Below are positions 17,545 to 26,347 of a stretch of DNA of 46,036 bases, piece after piece. A model generated the notes under the pieces. That model searched no databases. It was not told where the DNA came from and worked only from the letters and a program-made list of their open reading frames with translations. The first letter of the stretch is position 1. The number at the start of each line of letters is the position of its first letter. The translations under genes and the position numbers were made by a program. The stretch is taken from assembly GCF_001999765.1 (NCBI RefSeq), contig NZ_MTIC01000032.1, positions 1-46,036 on the forward strand. Reading direction: 5' to 3'. Source of the stretch: Sinomonas mesophila. GTDB lineage: Bacteria > Actinomycetota > Actinomycetes > Actinomycetales > Micrococcaceae.

Positions 17545-19416
17545 CTAGCCTCCGCGGACCAGGCCGCGGGCGGCCTCGGCGATCGACGCCGCGTCCAGGC
17601 CGGCCCAGGCGAGGAGCTCCTCTCCTGAGCCAGAGCCGGGCATCGCCGACACCGCGAGGCGCCGCACGTCGAAGCTGGTCCGGCCGCGGGCGAGGAGGCA
17701 GTCGACCACGGCCGACCCGAGCCCACCTTCGGGGTGGTGGTCCTCCGCGATGACCAGGCGCCCCCGGGTCGCGCCGGCTGCCGCCCGGAGGGTGGACTCG
17801 TCGATCGGCTTGATCGAATAGCAGTCGATGACGCGGGCGTGGATGCCCTCGGCCTCAAGCTCGTCCGCGGCGGCGAGGCACGCATGGACGGTGACGCCCG
17901 CGCCGATCAGGACGACGTCGTCGTCCTCGCTCGCCCGGAGCGTCTTCGACCCTCCGACGGGGAAATCCTCGCCCGAGCGGTACAGCACCGGGTAGGCGCC
18001 GCGCGTCGTGCGCAGGTAGCTGATGCCGGAGGTGCGGGCCATCTGTTCGACGAGGGCCGCGGTGCTCGTCGCGTCGCTCGGGTACAGGACCGTGGAGCCG
18101 TGGACCGCGCGGAGCATGGCGAGGTCTTCGAGGCCCATCTGCGAGGGTCCGTCGGCGCCGATCTCGACTCCGGCGTGTGAGCCCACGAGGCGCAGGTCGG
18201 CCCGGGAGACGGCGGCCATGCGGATGAAGTCGTGGGCGCGGGTGAGGAAGGCCGCGAACGTCGAGGCGAAGGGCTTGTATCCCCGGACGGAGAGGCCCGT
18301 TGCCGCCCCGATGAGCTGCTGCTCCGCGATGAACATCTCGAAGAATCTGTCGGGATGCGCCTCCGCGAACGAGCTGGCGTACGTCGAGTTGCTCACCTCG
18401 CCGTCGAGGGCGACGACGGCGGGATCGGCAGCTCCCAGCGCGGCGAGCGCCTCGCCGTACGCCTTCCTCGTGGCCACCTTCTCGCCTGGTTCGTGCTCGG
18501 GCAGCTCCGGGGCCGTCGCCTCCTCGCGCCGCGGCAGCTCGCCGTCGTCCTCTGGGGCGATGCCCCGGACGCGGAGGTCTCGCGGGCCGCCGAGCTCCTT
18601 GACCGCCCGCTCGGCCATGTCCTCGGGGAACGGCTTGCCGTGCCAGTCCGGCTTGTCCTCGACCTCGGAGAACCCCTTCCCCTTCACGGTCCTCGCGATG
18701 ACCACCGTGGGACGGCCGTCCGACGGGTCCGCGGCGGCGGCGAATGCCCCGTCGATCGCCGAGAGATCGTGGCCGTCGATGACCAACGCGCGCGTCCCGA
18801 AGGCTTCCACCCGGCGCGCATACGCCCCGGTGTCCCATCCCAGCTCGGTCTCGCCGCGCTGTCCGAGGCGGTTGACGTCGACGATCGCCACGAGGTTCGA
18901 GAGCCGGTAGTGGGAGGCCTTGTCGAGCGCCTCCCAGATCGAGCCCTCGGCGAACTCGCTGTCGCCGCAGAGGACCCACACGCGGTAGGGGAGGCGGTCG
19001 AGGTACTTGCCCGCCAAGGCGACCCCGACGCCGTCGGGCAGTCCTTGGCCGAGCGAGCCGGTGGCGACGTCGACCCACGGCACGGCGGGCGTGGGATGCC
19101 CTTCGAGGCGCTGGCCGAACCGGCGGTAGCCGTGGAGGAGCTCGTCCTCGGGGATGGCCCCGACGGCCCGGAACGCCGAGTAGGCCAGGGGAGAGGCGTG
19201 CCCCTTCGAGAAGATGAGGTGGTCATTCCGCGGATCGTCCGGGTTGTCCCAGGCATAGCGCAGGTGCCTGCTGATCAGGACGGCGAGCAGGTCTGCCGCG
19301 GACATGGAGGAGGTCGGGTGCCCGGACCCCGCACTCGTGCTGGAGCGAACGGAGTCCACCCGGAGCTGGGCGGCGAGTTCGGCCACGGTGCTGAGGTCTG
19401 GGAGGGAAGAGGCCAT
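17545..19416 (-). CDS. tkt: Transketolase
   Basis: Thiamine-diphosphate enzyme moving two-carbon units between pentose phosphates and glycolytic sugars, 623 aa. The N-terminal ThDP domain has SAGSGHPTSSMSAAD, FSKGHASPLAYSA, GSLGQGLPDGVG and GDSEFAEGS...VDVNRLGQ. The pyrimidine domain has GEVSNSTYAS, MFIAEQQLIGAATGLS and GVEIGADGPSQMG. It is slightly shorter than the classical enzyme (about 660-700 aa) and resembles the short actinobacterial form. ATG 19416 is favoured over 19425 since GAGGG lies 9 bases upstream. Convergent with the xyl operon, it would consume the xylulose 5-phosphate made there. Confidence 0.93.
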   Translation of the reverse strand: MASSLPDLSTVAELAAQLRVDSVRSSTSAGSGHPTSSMSAADLLAVLISRHLRYAWDNPDDPRNDHLIFSKGHASPLAYSAFRAVGAIPEDELLHGYRRFGQRLEGHPTPAVPWVDVATGSLGQGLPDGVGVALAGKYLDRLPYRVWVLCGDSEFAEGSIWEALDKASHYRLSNLVAIVDVNRLGQRGETELGWDTGAYARRVEAFGTRALVIDGHDLSAIDGAFAAAADPSDGRPTVVIARTVKGKGFSEVEDKPDWHGKPFPEDMAERAVKELGGPRDLRVRGIAPEDDGELPRREEATAPELPEHEPGEKVATRKAYGEALAALGAADPAVVALDGEVSNSTYASSFAEAHPDRFFEMFIAEQQLIGAATGLSVRGYKPFASTFAAFLTRAHDFIRMAAVSRADLRLVGSHAGVEIGADGPSQMGLEDLAMLRAVHGSTVLYPSDATSTAALVEQMARTSGISYLRTTRGAYPVLYRSGEDFPVGGSKTLRASEDDDVVLIGAGVTVHACLAAADELEAEGIHARVIDCYSIKPIDESTLRAAAGATRGRLVIAEDHHPEGGLGSAVVDCLLARGRTSFDVRRLAVSAMPGSGSGEELLAWAGLDAASIAEAARGLVRGG

Positions 19417-19658
19417 CGTGGACATCCCTCAGCCTAGGGCTCAGCGCCGTCCAGAGGACAGGGGGGACGGCGGTGATGCACGCGTCGGAGCGTGGAGGCG
19501 GCCCGCGACGCTCAGCCGCCCTGCGGCCCCGTCGCCAGGCGGCGGCGAGAGTTTGCCAGGTGCGTGCACATCGTCGCAGCCGCGGCGAGCGGGTCCCGCG
19601 CGGCGACCGCGCGGCAACCGCGGCGAGAATTGTCGGAGCCCTGTGATGGAGTGGGGTC

Positions 19659-21506
19659 ATGGAGGAGCTCCGGGGGGTGGCGGACGACGGCGGGTTGCAG
19701 CCGTCGTCCGTGCCGCCCGGGCCCGTCCCGCTGCCGATCGGGGAGCCCGAGCAATGGCTCGGGAATCCGGGGCTGGCATTCGAGGACCCAGGGCCGTGGT
19801 TTGAGGATCCAGAGCTGTTCCCCGACGAAGCGGAGGCGTGGGACGGCAGGGACTATCCCGCCTATCTCGACGACCCCGCCGCCGATCCGGGCCGCGCCGA
19901 CTACGAGTGCAGAGACTGGGAGGCCGACGAGGACGACGCCGGGGGCCCCGTGATCCTCCACCCCGTCGCGGTCGCCGACCGCAACCGACAGCGTTCCATC
20001 GAAGCACTGATGGCGGGCCTGGCCGGCGTCGACGCCGCCGAGGCCGAGCTGCACGCGCTGCGGGTCCTCATGGTCCGCGGGGTCGCGAGCCTCCTTGGGG
20101 CGGACGCGCCCGATGTGCTCGAGCGCTCCCGGGCCCAGTCGCTCACGGCGGCCGAGATCGCCGCCGAACGCTCCCTGCCCCCGAGGGCGGCGAGGGCGCT
20201 CGTTGCCGAGTCGCTGGCTCTGACGGCGCCCGAGGCCAGGCCGGTGCTGGCCGCGCTGCAGGAGGGCCGGCTCGACCGGCCCCGCGCGCAGACCATCCTT
20301 CGCGCCGCCGCCCCCATCCCTTCCGACGCTGTGGAGGAGTTTCTCGAGCGCGCCGTCGCGGTGGCCGCCCCGGCCAGCGATCCGGCCCAGCACGCAGCCC
20401 AAGGCCCGGAGCGTCCGTCCGTGCCGGCCCTCTCGAGGGCGCTGCGGCGCATGGCCGAGGAGCACAGCGCCCAGACCCTCACGACCAGGGCACGGCAGGC
20501 CCGGGAGCAGCGCCGGGTCGACCTCGAGCCCGGCGACGACGGCATGTGCCACCTCTACGCCTACCTCCCGCTCGAGGCCGGCGCCGCCATCGACGCCCGC
20601 CTCCAGGCCGCCGCTCGAGCCCAGGCATCCCCGGAGGACCCCCGCACCACAGCCCAGCGCCGTGCCGACGCCCTCACCGACATCCTCCTCGCCCCAACCG
20701 GCGGCGCCCCGGCCGGCGGCTCCCCCGCCCGCGGCGGAGTCCGCATGGAGATCGTCGTGACCGTCCCCGCCACGACACTCGTCCCCCAGCTGCTCCCGGC
20801 CCCAGCTGATCGCCGGGCCGGTGGGCCGCGCTTGGCCAGGGACGCGGGGGCGGACTCGGAACCGGACGACGAATCCGTAGCGTGCCCGGCCGACGGCCCT
20901 GGCGACGGCCCTGCCGAGAGCCATGCCGACGTCCCGTCCGACGGCCCTGCCCATGACGCCGCCGCCGAACTCGCCGCGGCGGGCCTGGCCTTCGGCGACG
21001 CCCCCGGCGAGATCCTCGGCTACGGACCGATCGACGCGGCCACCGCGCGCCGCCTGGCCGCCCAGGCCGACACCTGGCTGCGGATCCTCACCGACCCGCA
21101 GACCGGGGCCCCACTCGCCCTCGGACGCACTCGCTACACCCCGCCCCCGGCGCTGCGGCGCTTCCTCGCCGCCCGGGACACCGGATGCCGCTTCCCCGCC
21201 TGCGACCGCACCCACCCGCACACCGAAGCCGACCACACCCACGAATGGTCCCGCGGCGGCACTACCGACACCACCAACCTCGCCCTCCTCTGCTCCGAGC
21301 ACCATCGGATCAAGACCTTGGGCTACTGGACGGCGAGCCAGCCCCGGGGCGACGGGACGATCGTCTGGACCTCACCCCTCGGCCGCACCCACATCACGTC
21401 ACCAGGCCCGCCCCGCCCGCCCGAAAGACCTCCCTACGGCCCACTCGGCAGCCCATCCAAGAGCCCACCGCCCAGCACACCCGGGCAAGAACCACCACCG
21501 TTCTGA
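19659..21506 (+). CDS. DUF222 protein with C-terminal HNH nuclease domain
   Basis: A 615-aa actinobacterial DUF222/13E12-type protein. A long helical, Ala/Arg-rich DUF222 region (about 90-340) is followed by a low-complexity linker (about 345-430) and an HNH domain (about 505-552) with TGCRFPACDR, ADHTHEWSRGGTT, TNLALLCSEHH: the two zinc-cysteine pairs and the catalytic His are present, so nuclease activity is plausible. Such genes are multicopy in these genomes and linked to mobile DNA; the natural role is unknown. GGAG lies upstream of ATG 19659. Confidence 0.9.
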   Translation: MEELRGVADDGGLQPSSVPPGPVPLPIGEPEQWLGNPGLAFEDPGPWFEDPELFPDEAEAWDGRDYPAYLDDPAADPGRADYECRDWEADEDDAGGPVILHPVAVADRNRQRSIEALMAGLAGVDAAEAELHALRVLMVRGVASLLGADAPDVLERSRAQSLTAAEIAAERSLPPRAARALVAESLALTAPEARPVLAALQEGRLDRPRAQTILRAAAPIPSDAVEEFLERAVAVAAPASDPAQHAAQGPERPSVPALSRALRRMAEEHSAQTLTTRARQAREQRRVDLEPGDDGMCHLYAYLPLEAGAAIDARLQAAARAQASPEDPRTTAQRRADALTDILLAPTGGAPAGGSPARGGVRMEIVVTVPATTLVPQLLPAPADRRAGGPRLARDAGADSEPDDESVACPADGPGDGPAESHADVPSDGPAHDAAAELAAAGLAFGDAPGEILGYGPIDAATARRLAAQADTWLRILTDPQTGAPLALGRTRYTPPPALRRFLAARDTGCRFPACDRTHPHTEADHTHEWSRGGTTDTTNLALLCSEHHRIKTLGYWTASQPRGDGTIVWTSPLGRTHITSPGPPRPPERPPYGPLGSPSKSPPPSTPGQEPPPF

Positions 21507-21551
21507 CACGCGGAGGCAGGTGGCATCCTCACACCGTTCGGCAAGAACCCG

Positions 21552-21665
21552 CTAGCGATCTCCATAGCGGCTGTAGGCGAAGCACCTTCCCTTGGCTCGC
21601 TTGCAGGGGCAGAGCCGCTGACCGGTGGCCCCCTTGGTGGGCCAGAGCACGAAGCGCACGGGCAT
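21552..21665 (-). CDS. Possible 37-aa cysteine-containing small protein
   Basis: Short frame with ATG 21665 and GAAGG 9 bases upstream. It encodes a basic, Cys/Arg-rich peptide (CPCKRAKGRC) and ends in YSRYGDR. No family is recognised. It sits alone in the 206-bp gap between the DUF222 gene and DoxX, on the same strand as DoxX. Its reality rests only on the start context and composition. Confidence 0.25.
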   Translation of the reverse strand: MPVRFVLWPTKGATGQRLCPCKRAKGRCFAYSRYGDR

Positions 21666-21712
21666 TGTGCACGCGCCTTCAATGCCGCGACCGCGATCCC
21701 CGATCCGCCGGA

Positions 21713-22081
21713 TCAACCGAGGACGACGGCGAAGCCGATGAACGTGCTGGCTGCGGCCAGGGCGGCAAGGACCATGGGCACGACCGCCTTCTCCCGGCGG
21801 CGGAGGTGGACGACGGCGGCGCCGATCATCACGATGAGCAGGCCGAGCGCTGCCAGCGGCGTCAGGACCGGCGCAACGCCCAGCAGCAGGGGAAGCACGA
21901 GTCCGACCGCCGCGAGGACTTCGGCGAGACCGATGAGGTTGATCGTGCGGGACCCGAAGTCCTCGACCCAGGGCATGCCCGCGCCGGCCAGGGCTTCCTT
22001 GGGCCGGACCGTCTTGAGGGCGCCGGCTGCGAGGAAGGCGAGGGCGAGGAGCCCATTGATGATCCACAGTGCGACGAGCAT
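21713..22081 (-). CDS. DoxX-family membrane protein
   Basis: A 122-aa integral membrane protein with four helices (about 5-22, 46-66, 71-92, 100-120). The segments LLALAFLAAGALKTVRPKEAL, DFGSRTINLIGLAEVLAAVGLVLP and GLLIVMIGAAVVHLRRRE match DoxX-like proteins, which are often tied to redox or quinone stress. AAGGAG precedes ATG 22081. It is divergent from an HxlR regulator with a shared palindrome between them, so it is the likely target of that regulator. Confidence 0.88.
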   Translation of the reverse strand: MLVALWIINGLLALAFLAAGALKTVRPKEALAGAGMPWVEDFGSRTINLIGLAEVLAAVGLVLPLLLGVAPVLTPLAALGLLIVMIGAAVVHLRRREKAVVPMVLAALAAASTFIGFAVVLG

Positions 22082-22101
22082 GGCAGCTTCTCCTTCGACA
22101 G

Positions 22102-22129
22102 GTAACAGACAAATCGTGTGCACTGTTAC
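22102..22129. promoter_or_regulatory. Candidate HxlR operator
   Basis: GTAACAG (22102-22108) and CTGTTAC (22123-22129) are perfect 7-bp inverted arms with a 14-base spacer in the DoxX-HxlR intergenic region. Arm-to-arm spacing of 21 bp (two helical turns) suits a dimeric winged-helix protein. Confidence 0.62.
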
Positions 22130-22237
22130 GATGAGTAAGTAACGCCATGATGCGTCATCTTGGAGAGGTCTACAAAAGGCACCTCCGTGTGCGTGGCGCA
22201 CACCGGGATCACGACGGGATCAGGACGGGAGCAATCC

Positions 22238-22663
22238 ATGGGCACCGCCGAGCTGAGGGCCGAGGCGCCGAAGAGCGCGTACGAAGGCTCGTGCAAGGGC
22301 AATGACAGCCATGGCAAGGCCATCCGTGAAGTCCTTGACCGCATCGGCGACAAGTGGTCACTGCTCGTGATCGGCACGCTCATGGACGGCAAGCTCCGCT
22401 TCACCGAGCTGCAGCACCACATACCGGGCATCTCCCAGCGGATGCTCACCCTCACGCTGCGGCAGCTCGAACGGGACGGGCTCATCGAACGGACCGTCCA
22501 CGCAGAGGTGCCCCCGCGGGTGGAGTACGAGCTCACGGAGGTGGGCCAAACCCTCATCGAGCCGTCCCTGGCCCTGGCGAGCTGGGCCATCGCCAACTAC
22601 CCGAGCATCGAGGAATCGCGGATTCGCTACGACGAAGCTGGCCCAAGGCGCTCAACGAGCTGA
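22238..22663 (+). CDS. HxlR-family transcriptional regulator
   Basis: A 141-aa winged helix-turn-helix protein of the HxlR (DUF24) family. The DNA-binding region runs IREVLDRIGDKWSLLVIGTL, MDGKLRFTELQHHIPGISQRMLTLTLRQLERDGLIERTV, followed by the wing (PPRVEYELTEVGQTL). A cysteine near residue 18 (GSCKG) is at the place used by redox/electrophile-sensing members. ATG 22238 has GGGAG six bases upstream; an upstream in-frame ATG at 22160 is possible but adds unconserved residues. Its end overlaps the convergent glycosyltransferase gene by 37 bases. Confidence 0.9.
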   Translation: MGTAELRAEAPKSAYEGSCKGNDSHGKAIREVLDRIGDKWSLLVIGTLMDGKLRFTELQHHIPGISQRMLTLTLRQLERDGLIERTVHAEVPPRVEYELTEVGQTLIEPSLALASWAIANYPSIEESRIRYDEAGPRRSTS

Positions 22664-24111
22664 CGGGTGCGGCGTCGACGGACTGCCGTGGCCAGGATCA
22701 CGGCCGCAGCGACTGCCATGGCGACGCGGCTCACTGCGGGACCGGCATCCGTTCCCGCTATTGCCGTCACCGCCTGGAGAGCGAGCGGCACGATGAGGAA
22801 CTCCTGCCGGCGGCCCAGCACCGCGAGCGGGATGAGCATGAGTGAGTACCACGCATAGCTCGGGCACGTGATGATGAGCGTCCAGCCGACGGCGATCGTC
22901 TGCGCGGCGGCGGGCGACATGGTGTTCCGGCGCACCCACACCCAGACCCACACGGCGAGGACCGCGGCGAGGCCGACGACGAGCGCCGCGGGCGGTGGCA
23001 GCACCGTCCCGGGGAGGGCAAAGCGGGTCGCGTCGCCGGAGGTGTACCCTTCCTCCGACAGATAGCCGGGCAGGTATCCGATGACGGCCGGCCCGGACAC
23101 CGCAACGTAGGGGACATAGGCGACGAGGACGGCAAGGCTGGCCCCCGCGATGACATGCCACGGTCTGTTGCGCAGCATGCCGGGCAGGGCAGCAACGGGG
23201 ATAAGCTTGGTCGCCACCGCGAGACCGAAAAGCACGCCTGACGCGACTGCCCTCCGCACCGACAGGATGCTGGTTCCGAGCAGGATGCTGGCTCCGAGGA
23301 GGAGGGCGGCCGAGAGCACGTCGACGTGCGCGTTGTTGACGGCCTCGAGCAGCACGAGCGGGTTCCACGCCCAGAGCGCCGCCCACGACAGGGGCCTCCC
23401 TTCGTGCCGCATCGCCTGAAGGTGCATGAGGGCAACGACGACGGCGAGGGCCAGCCCCGCCGTCTGGAAGGCGAGCCACGCCGCGCTCGAGGGCAGCGGG
23501 AGCCGGACCAGCAGGAAGTACACCTCCGCCACCGGCGGATACGCCGTGGGGACGTGGGGGCGGTTGATCGCTGTGCACAGCGGGGTTCCGCTCGGCACCG
23601 AGGTGGTCACGACGTCGCCGGTGGGAAAGTGGGGCGAGCCAGCGTCGCACTCGGCTGCGAACAGCCAGGAGGGACGCAGGTCCGCGAGTGCGTCAGCGGC
23701 CGGGACGTCCCGATACGGCGAGATTCCGGCCTTCTGCACGATGCCGTCCCAGGCGTAGCGGGCGGAGTCGTTGCTCGTCGACGGCGGTGCAGCGAGGGCT
23801 GCGGCCCCGGCTCCGAGAAGGCCCAGGACGACGGCGAGAGTCACCCAGCGCTTCGAGGCCCCCCGCCGTTCGGCGAGGCGGAGCACGAGCCAGGCACCCG
23901 CCGCGGCCGCCCAGCACGCGGCCGTTCCGGCGAGGACGTGCGCCCGCCCGCCGTCGCGCTCGACGACCGTCCACGCGACGGCGGCGGCGAAGACCGCGAG
24001 AGCCAGAGCGAGCCCGACGGCGAGGGCGCCGGGACGGAGCGCGCGCGCAGCCAATGCCCGTCGCAGGGCGCGCCCGAGCGCAGGGGAAGCCACGGTTCCA
24101 CTGTGCCCCAC
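22627..24111 (-). CDS. GT87/DUF2029-type membrane mannosyltransferase
   Basis: Polytopic membrane protein of 494 aa, with about ten to twelve hydrophobic helices, like the polyprenol-phosphate-dependent alpha-mannosyltransferases of actinobacterial lipoglycan synthesis (GT-C fold). After the first helices an acidic-loop segment (NDSARYAWDGIVQKAGISPYRDVP) matches the conserved first extracytoplasmic loop with its catalytic Asp; AYPPVAEVYF, NPLVLLEAVNNAHVDVLSAALLL and TKLIPV are family landmarks. GTG 24111 is chosen because GAGGGG lies 6 bases upstream; a GTG at 24183 has no good ribosome site. Divergent from the molybdopterin fusion gene. Confidence 0.85.
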   Translation of the reverse strand: MGHSGTVASPALGRALRRALAARALRPGALAVGLALALAVFAAAVAWTVVERDGGRAHVLAGTAACWAAAAGAWLVLRLAERRGASKRWVTLAVVLGLLGAGAAALAAPPSTSNDSARYAWDGIVQKAGISPYRDVPAADALADLRPSWLFAAECDAGSPHFPTGDVVTTSVPSGTPLCTAINRPHVPTAYPPVAEVYFLLVRLPLPSSAAWLAFQTAGLALAVVVALMHLQAMRHEGRPLSWAALWAWNPLVLLEAVNNAHVDVLSAALLLGASILLGTSILSVRRAVASGVLFGLAVATKLIPVAALPGMLRNRPWHVIAGASLAVLVAYVPYVAVSGPAVIGYLPGYLSEEGYTSGDATRFALPGTVLPPPAALVVGLAAVLAVWVWVWVRRNTMSPAAAQTIAVGWTLIITCPSYAWYSLMLIPLAVLGRRQEFLIVPLALQAVTAIAGTDAGPAVSRVAMAVAAAVILATAVRRRRTRQLVERLGPASS

Positions 24112-24204
24112 GGCGGACCCCTCGTGGCCTGTCCAGCCCGGCCCGTTCCCATTCCGTAAGGTCTGGGCAGCCGGTCCGGACACCGACGGTGCTGTCCTAG
24201 AACC

Positions 24205-25419
24205 ATGGATCGGGATAGCAGCCGAGCCGGCGGTCGGATCGCCGCGGCCGTGTCAGCAAGGCTCCTTGACGCGGTGCACTCCCCGGCCCGCGGAACGAGG
24301 CTCTCGGTCGTGATCGGCCGGTGGCTCGCTCTGACGTTCGCGCTGTGCCTCGTGACGGGCTTCTACTCGCATCTGCTCCAGGACCCTTCGACGTGGGCCG
24401 GCGTCACGTTCTCCCGTCCGGTCTGGCTCTACGGCCTGACGCAGACGGTGCACATCGTCGCGGGAACGGTCAGCATTCCGCTCCTGCTGGGGAAGCTGTG
24501 GGCCGTATACCCGGAACTCCTGCGATGGCCTCCGGTCACGTCGATCCTGCATGCGCTCGAGCGGGCGAGCATTGCGGTTCTCGTCTCGGCCTCGCTCGTC
24601 GAGGTCGCGACTGGGGTCATCAACACCTTCGAGTGGTACCCGTGGCCGTTCCCGTTCCGTGAGACGCACCTCGCCCTCGCGTGGGTGATCCTGGGCTCGC
24701 TCCTCATCCACGTCGCGGTCAAGTACCCCAGGATCGCGGCGCACTGGCGGCGGAGCCGGCCCGCGGGCACCGCAGACCCAGCCGGGCCCGCCCCCGAGGA
24801 CACCCACGACGCCGGCCGATCGCGCCGGCGAGTCCTGGCCCTTGTCGCCGCCGGCGCCGTGGCCGCCTTCGTGGGCACGGCGAGCCAGAACGTCCCGGCC
24901 GTGCGGGACCTTGCGGTGTTCACTCCGCGACGGCCCGGCCGCGGAACGCAGGGCCTCGCGGTGAACCGCACGGCGGAAGCGGCGGGGGTCGCCGTGCCAG
25001 CGGGCGCGCCGGAGTGGCGGCTGCGCGTCGTCGTCGGCGATCGGGTCTCGGAGTTCGGCCTCGCCGACCTCGCCGCCCTGCCGCAGGCCGAGCACTCGCT
25101 CCCCATCGCCTGCGTCGAAGGCTGGGTCCAGGACGCCAGATGGGGCGGAGTGCCCCTCACCGCCCTCCTCGAGGCGGCCGGGGCCAGCGCGGGGGACGTC
25201 GTCGTCGAGAGCCTCGAGCGATCGGGGAACTACCGCATGAGCATCCTGCCCCAGCACTTCGCGTGGGACCCGCTCACGCTCGTCGCCCTCCGCCTGGAAG
25301 GCGAGCCGCTGAGCCTCGACCACGGCTTCCCGGCGCGGCTCATCGCACCGGGCCGTCCCGGCGTCCTCCAGACCAAATGGCTCGCCGAGCTGCGCGTGAT
25401 CACAGGAGGGCGGGGATGA
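24205..25419 (+). CDS. Cytochrome b-like membrane domain fused to molybdopterin oxidoreductase domain
   Basis: A 404-aa fusion. Residues 36-174 form four membrane helices with histidines suited to bind haem (H56, H83, H116, H155, H169), like cytochrome b561/YedZ. After a linker, SRRRVLALVAAGAVAAFVG (206-224) is a fifth helix headed by a twin-arginine-like motif. Residues 265-404 are a sulfite-oxidase/MsrP-type Moco domain with PIACVEGW, C303 being the expected Mo ligand. Electrons would pass between quinone, haem and a Moco site outside the membrane. Dual Sec/Tat insertion is known for actinobacterial proteins of this layout. The substrate is unknown. Confidence 0.88.
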   Translation: MDRDSSRAGGRIAAAVSARLLDAVHSPARGTRLSVVIGRWLALTFALCLVTGFYSHLLQDPSTWAGVTFSRPVWLYGLTQTVHIVAGTVSIPLLLGKLWAVYPELLRWPPVTSILHALERASIAVLVSASLVEVATGVINTFEWYPWPFPFRETHLALAWVILGSLLIHVAVKYPRIAAHWRRSRPAGTADPAGPAPEDTHDAGRSRRRVLALVAAGAVAAFVGTASQNVPAVRDLAVFTPRRPGRGTQGLAVNRTAEAAGVAVPAGAPEWRLRVVVGDRVSEFGLADLAALPQAEHSLPIACVEGWVQDARWGGVPLTALLEAAGASAGDVVVESLERSGNYRMSILPQHFAWDPLTLVALRLEGEPLSLDHGFPARLIAPGRPGVLQTKWLAELRVITGGRG

Positions 25420-25628
25420 GAATCGCCGTCGTCGCCGTCGGGGCCGCCCTGACAGGGGTGGGCATCGTCCTCCTGGCCGGCATGCTGACCACGCCGCAGC
25501 TCCTGGGACTCGGAGCGTGGCTGGCCGCCGCCGTCCTCCTCCACGACGGCGTGTGGATGCCTCTGGTCACGGCGGCCGCGCGGGCCGGCAGCTGGGGTCG
25601 GCGGACGCCGCACCGCAGGACCCGTTGA
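25416..25628 (+). CDS. Small two-helix membrane protein
   Basis: A 70-aa protein with two hydrophobic helices (about 4-24 and 28-50) and a basic C-terminus (RAGSWGRRTPHRRTR). GGAGGG precedes its ATG, which overlaps the stop of the molybdopterin fusion (ATGA), so it is translated with it and may be an accessory subunit. No family is recognised. Ends 8 bases before the convergent methyltransferase stop. Confidence 0.72.
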   Translation: MRIAVVAVGAALTGVGIVLLAGMLTTPQLLGLGAWLAAAVLLHDGVWMPLVTAAARAGSWGRRTPHRRTR

Positions 25629-25636
25629 CGCGGCGC

Positions 25637-26347
25637 TCAGCGGCGCCTGAGCTGGCAGAACACGCGCCCCTCGAGGGCACGCGTGGCGAGGGTGTCCCAG
25701 CCGCACGCGTCGGCGAGGGCCGGCAGCACCTCCCACCCGACTGACGCCCAGGGGAAGTCGCGGCTTTCGCGACCCCAGGCATCGCGCAGGCGCGCCGTGA
25801 AGCGCCGATTTGTCCACGGCTGCGCCGCGGTCTCGACCCACGCCCGTCCGCCCGGCGCTGTGAGATCCCGGATCCTGTGGAGCAGGCTCATGGGCTCGCC
25901 GCCGATCCCGATGTTGCCGTCGAACAGGAGCGCGCTTCCCCATCCCTCGCCGGGGCGGCCGCTCGCGCGGAGCGAGGCCGCGGCGTCGAACACGGAGCAG
26001 TGGATGGCCTCGCCGCCGCCTTTCCGGGTGAGTCGCACGGCCTCCGGATCGACGTCGATCCCCACGGCGTCGAGCCCGAGGGCACGTGCGGTGGCCACGA
26101 GCCGCCCGGGCCCGCACCCGATGTCCAGAACGGGCCCCCGCAGCTCGGCCACGAGCGAGCGCTCCCCCGCCGTGACGCGGAACCACGCGCCGACGTCGAA
26201 CCGGGCCTGGACCGTGCCCTGCCCGGGCCCGTCCGTCACGAGGTGGAGGGTTCCGCGGCCGCGACGCAGGGCCCGCGCGTACGGGGAGCTGCCGCCGCGC
26301 CCGAACGACGAGGCGGCAGTGCCAGCCTGAGCCGCAGTGACGGTCAC
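25637..26347 (-). CDS. Class I SAM-dependent methyltransferase
   Basis: A 236-aa methyltransferase. PVLDIGCGPGRLVATARALG (72-91) is the SAM-binding motif I, GLDAVGIDVDPEAV carries the acidic motif II residue, and LTAPGGRAWVETA is motif post-III. The first 50 residues (FGRGGSSPYARALRRG) are atypical and may bind the acceptor. Start GTG 26347 has GGAGG upstream and overlaps the glycosyltransferase stop by four bases (GTGA), so the two are co-translated. The acceptor is unknown; the context suggests a sugar, lipid or sugar-linked metabolite. Confidence 0.86.
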   Translation of the reverse strand: MTVTAAQAGTAASSFGRGGSSPYARALRRGRGTLHLVTDGPGQGTVQARFDVGAWFRVTAGERSLVAELRGPVLDIGCGPGRLVATARALGLDAVGIDVDPEAVRLTRKGGGEAIHCSVFDAAASLRASGRPGEGWGSALLFDGNIGIGGEPMSLLHRIRDLTAPGGRAWVETAAQPWTNRRFTARLRDAWGRESRDFPWASVGWEVLPALADACGWDTLATRALEGRVFCQLRRR

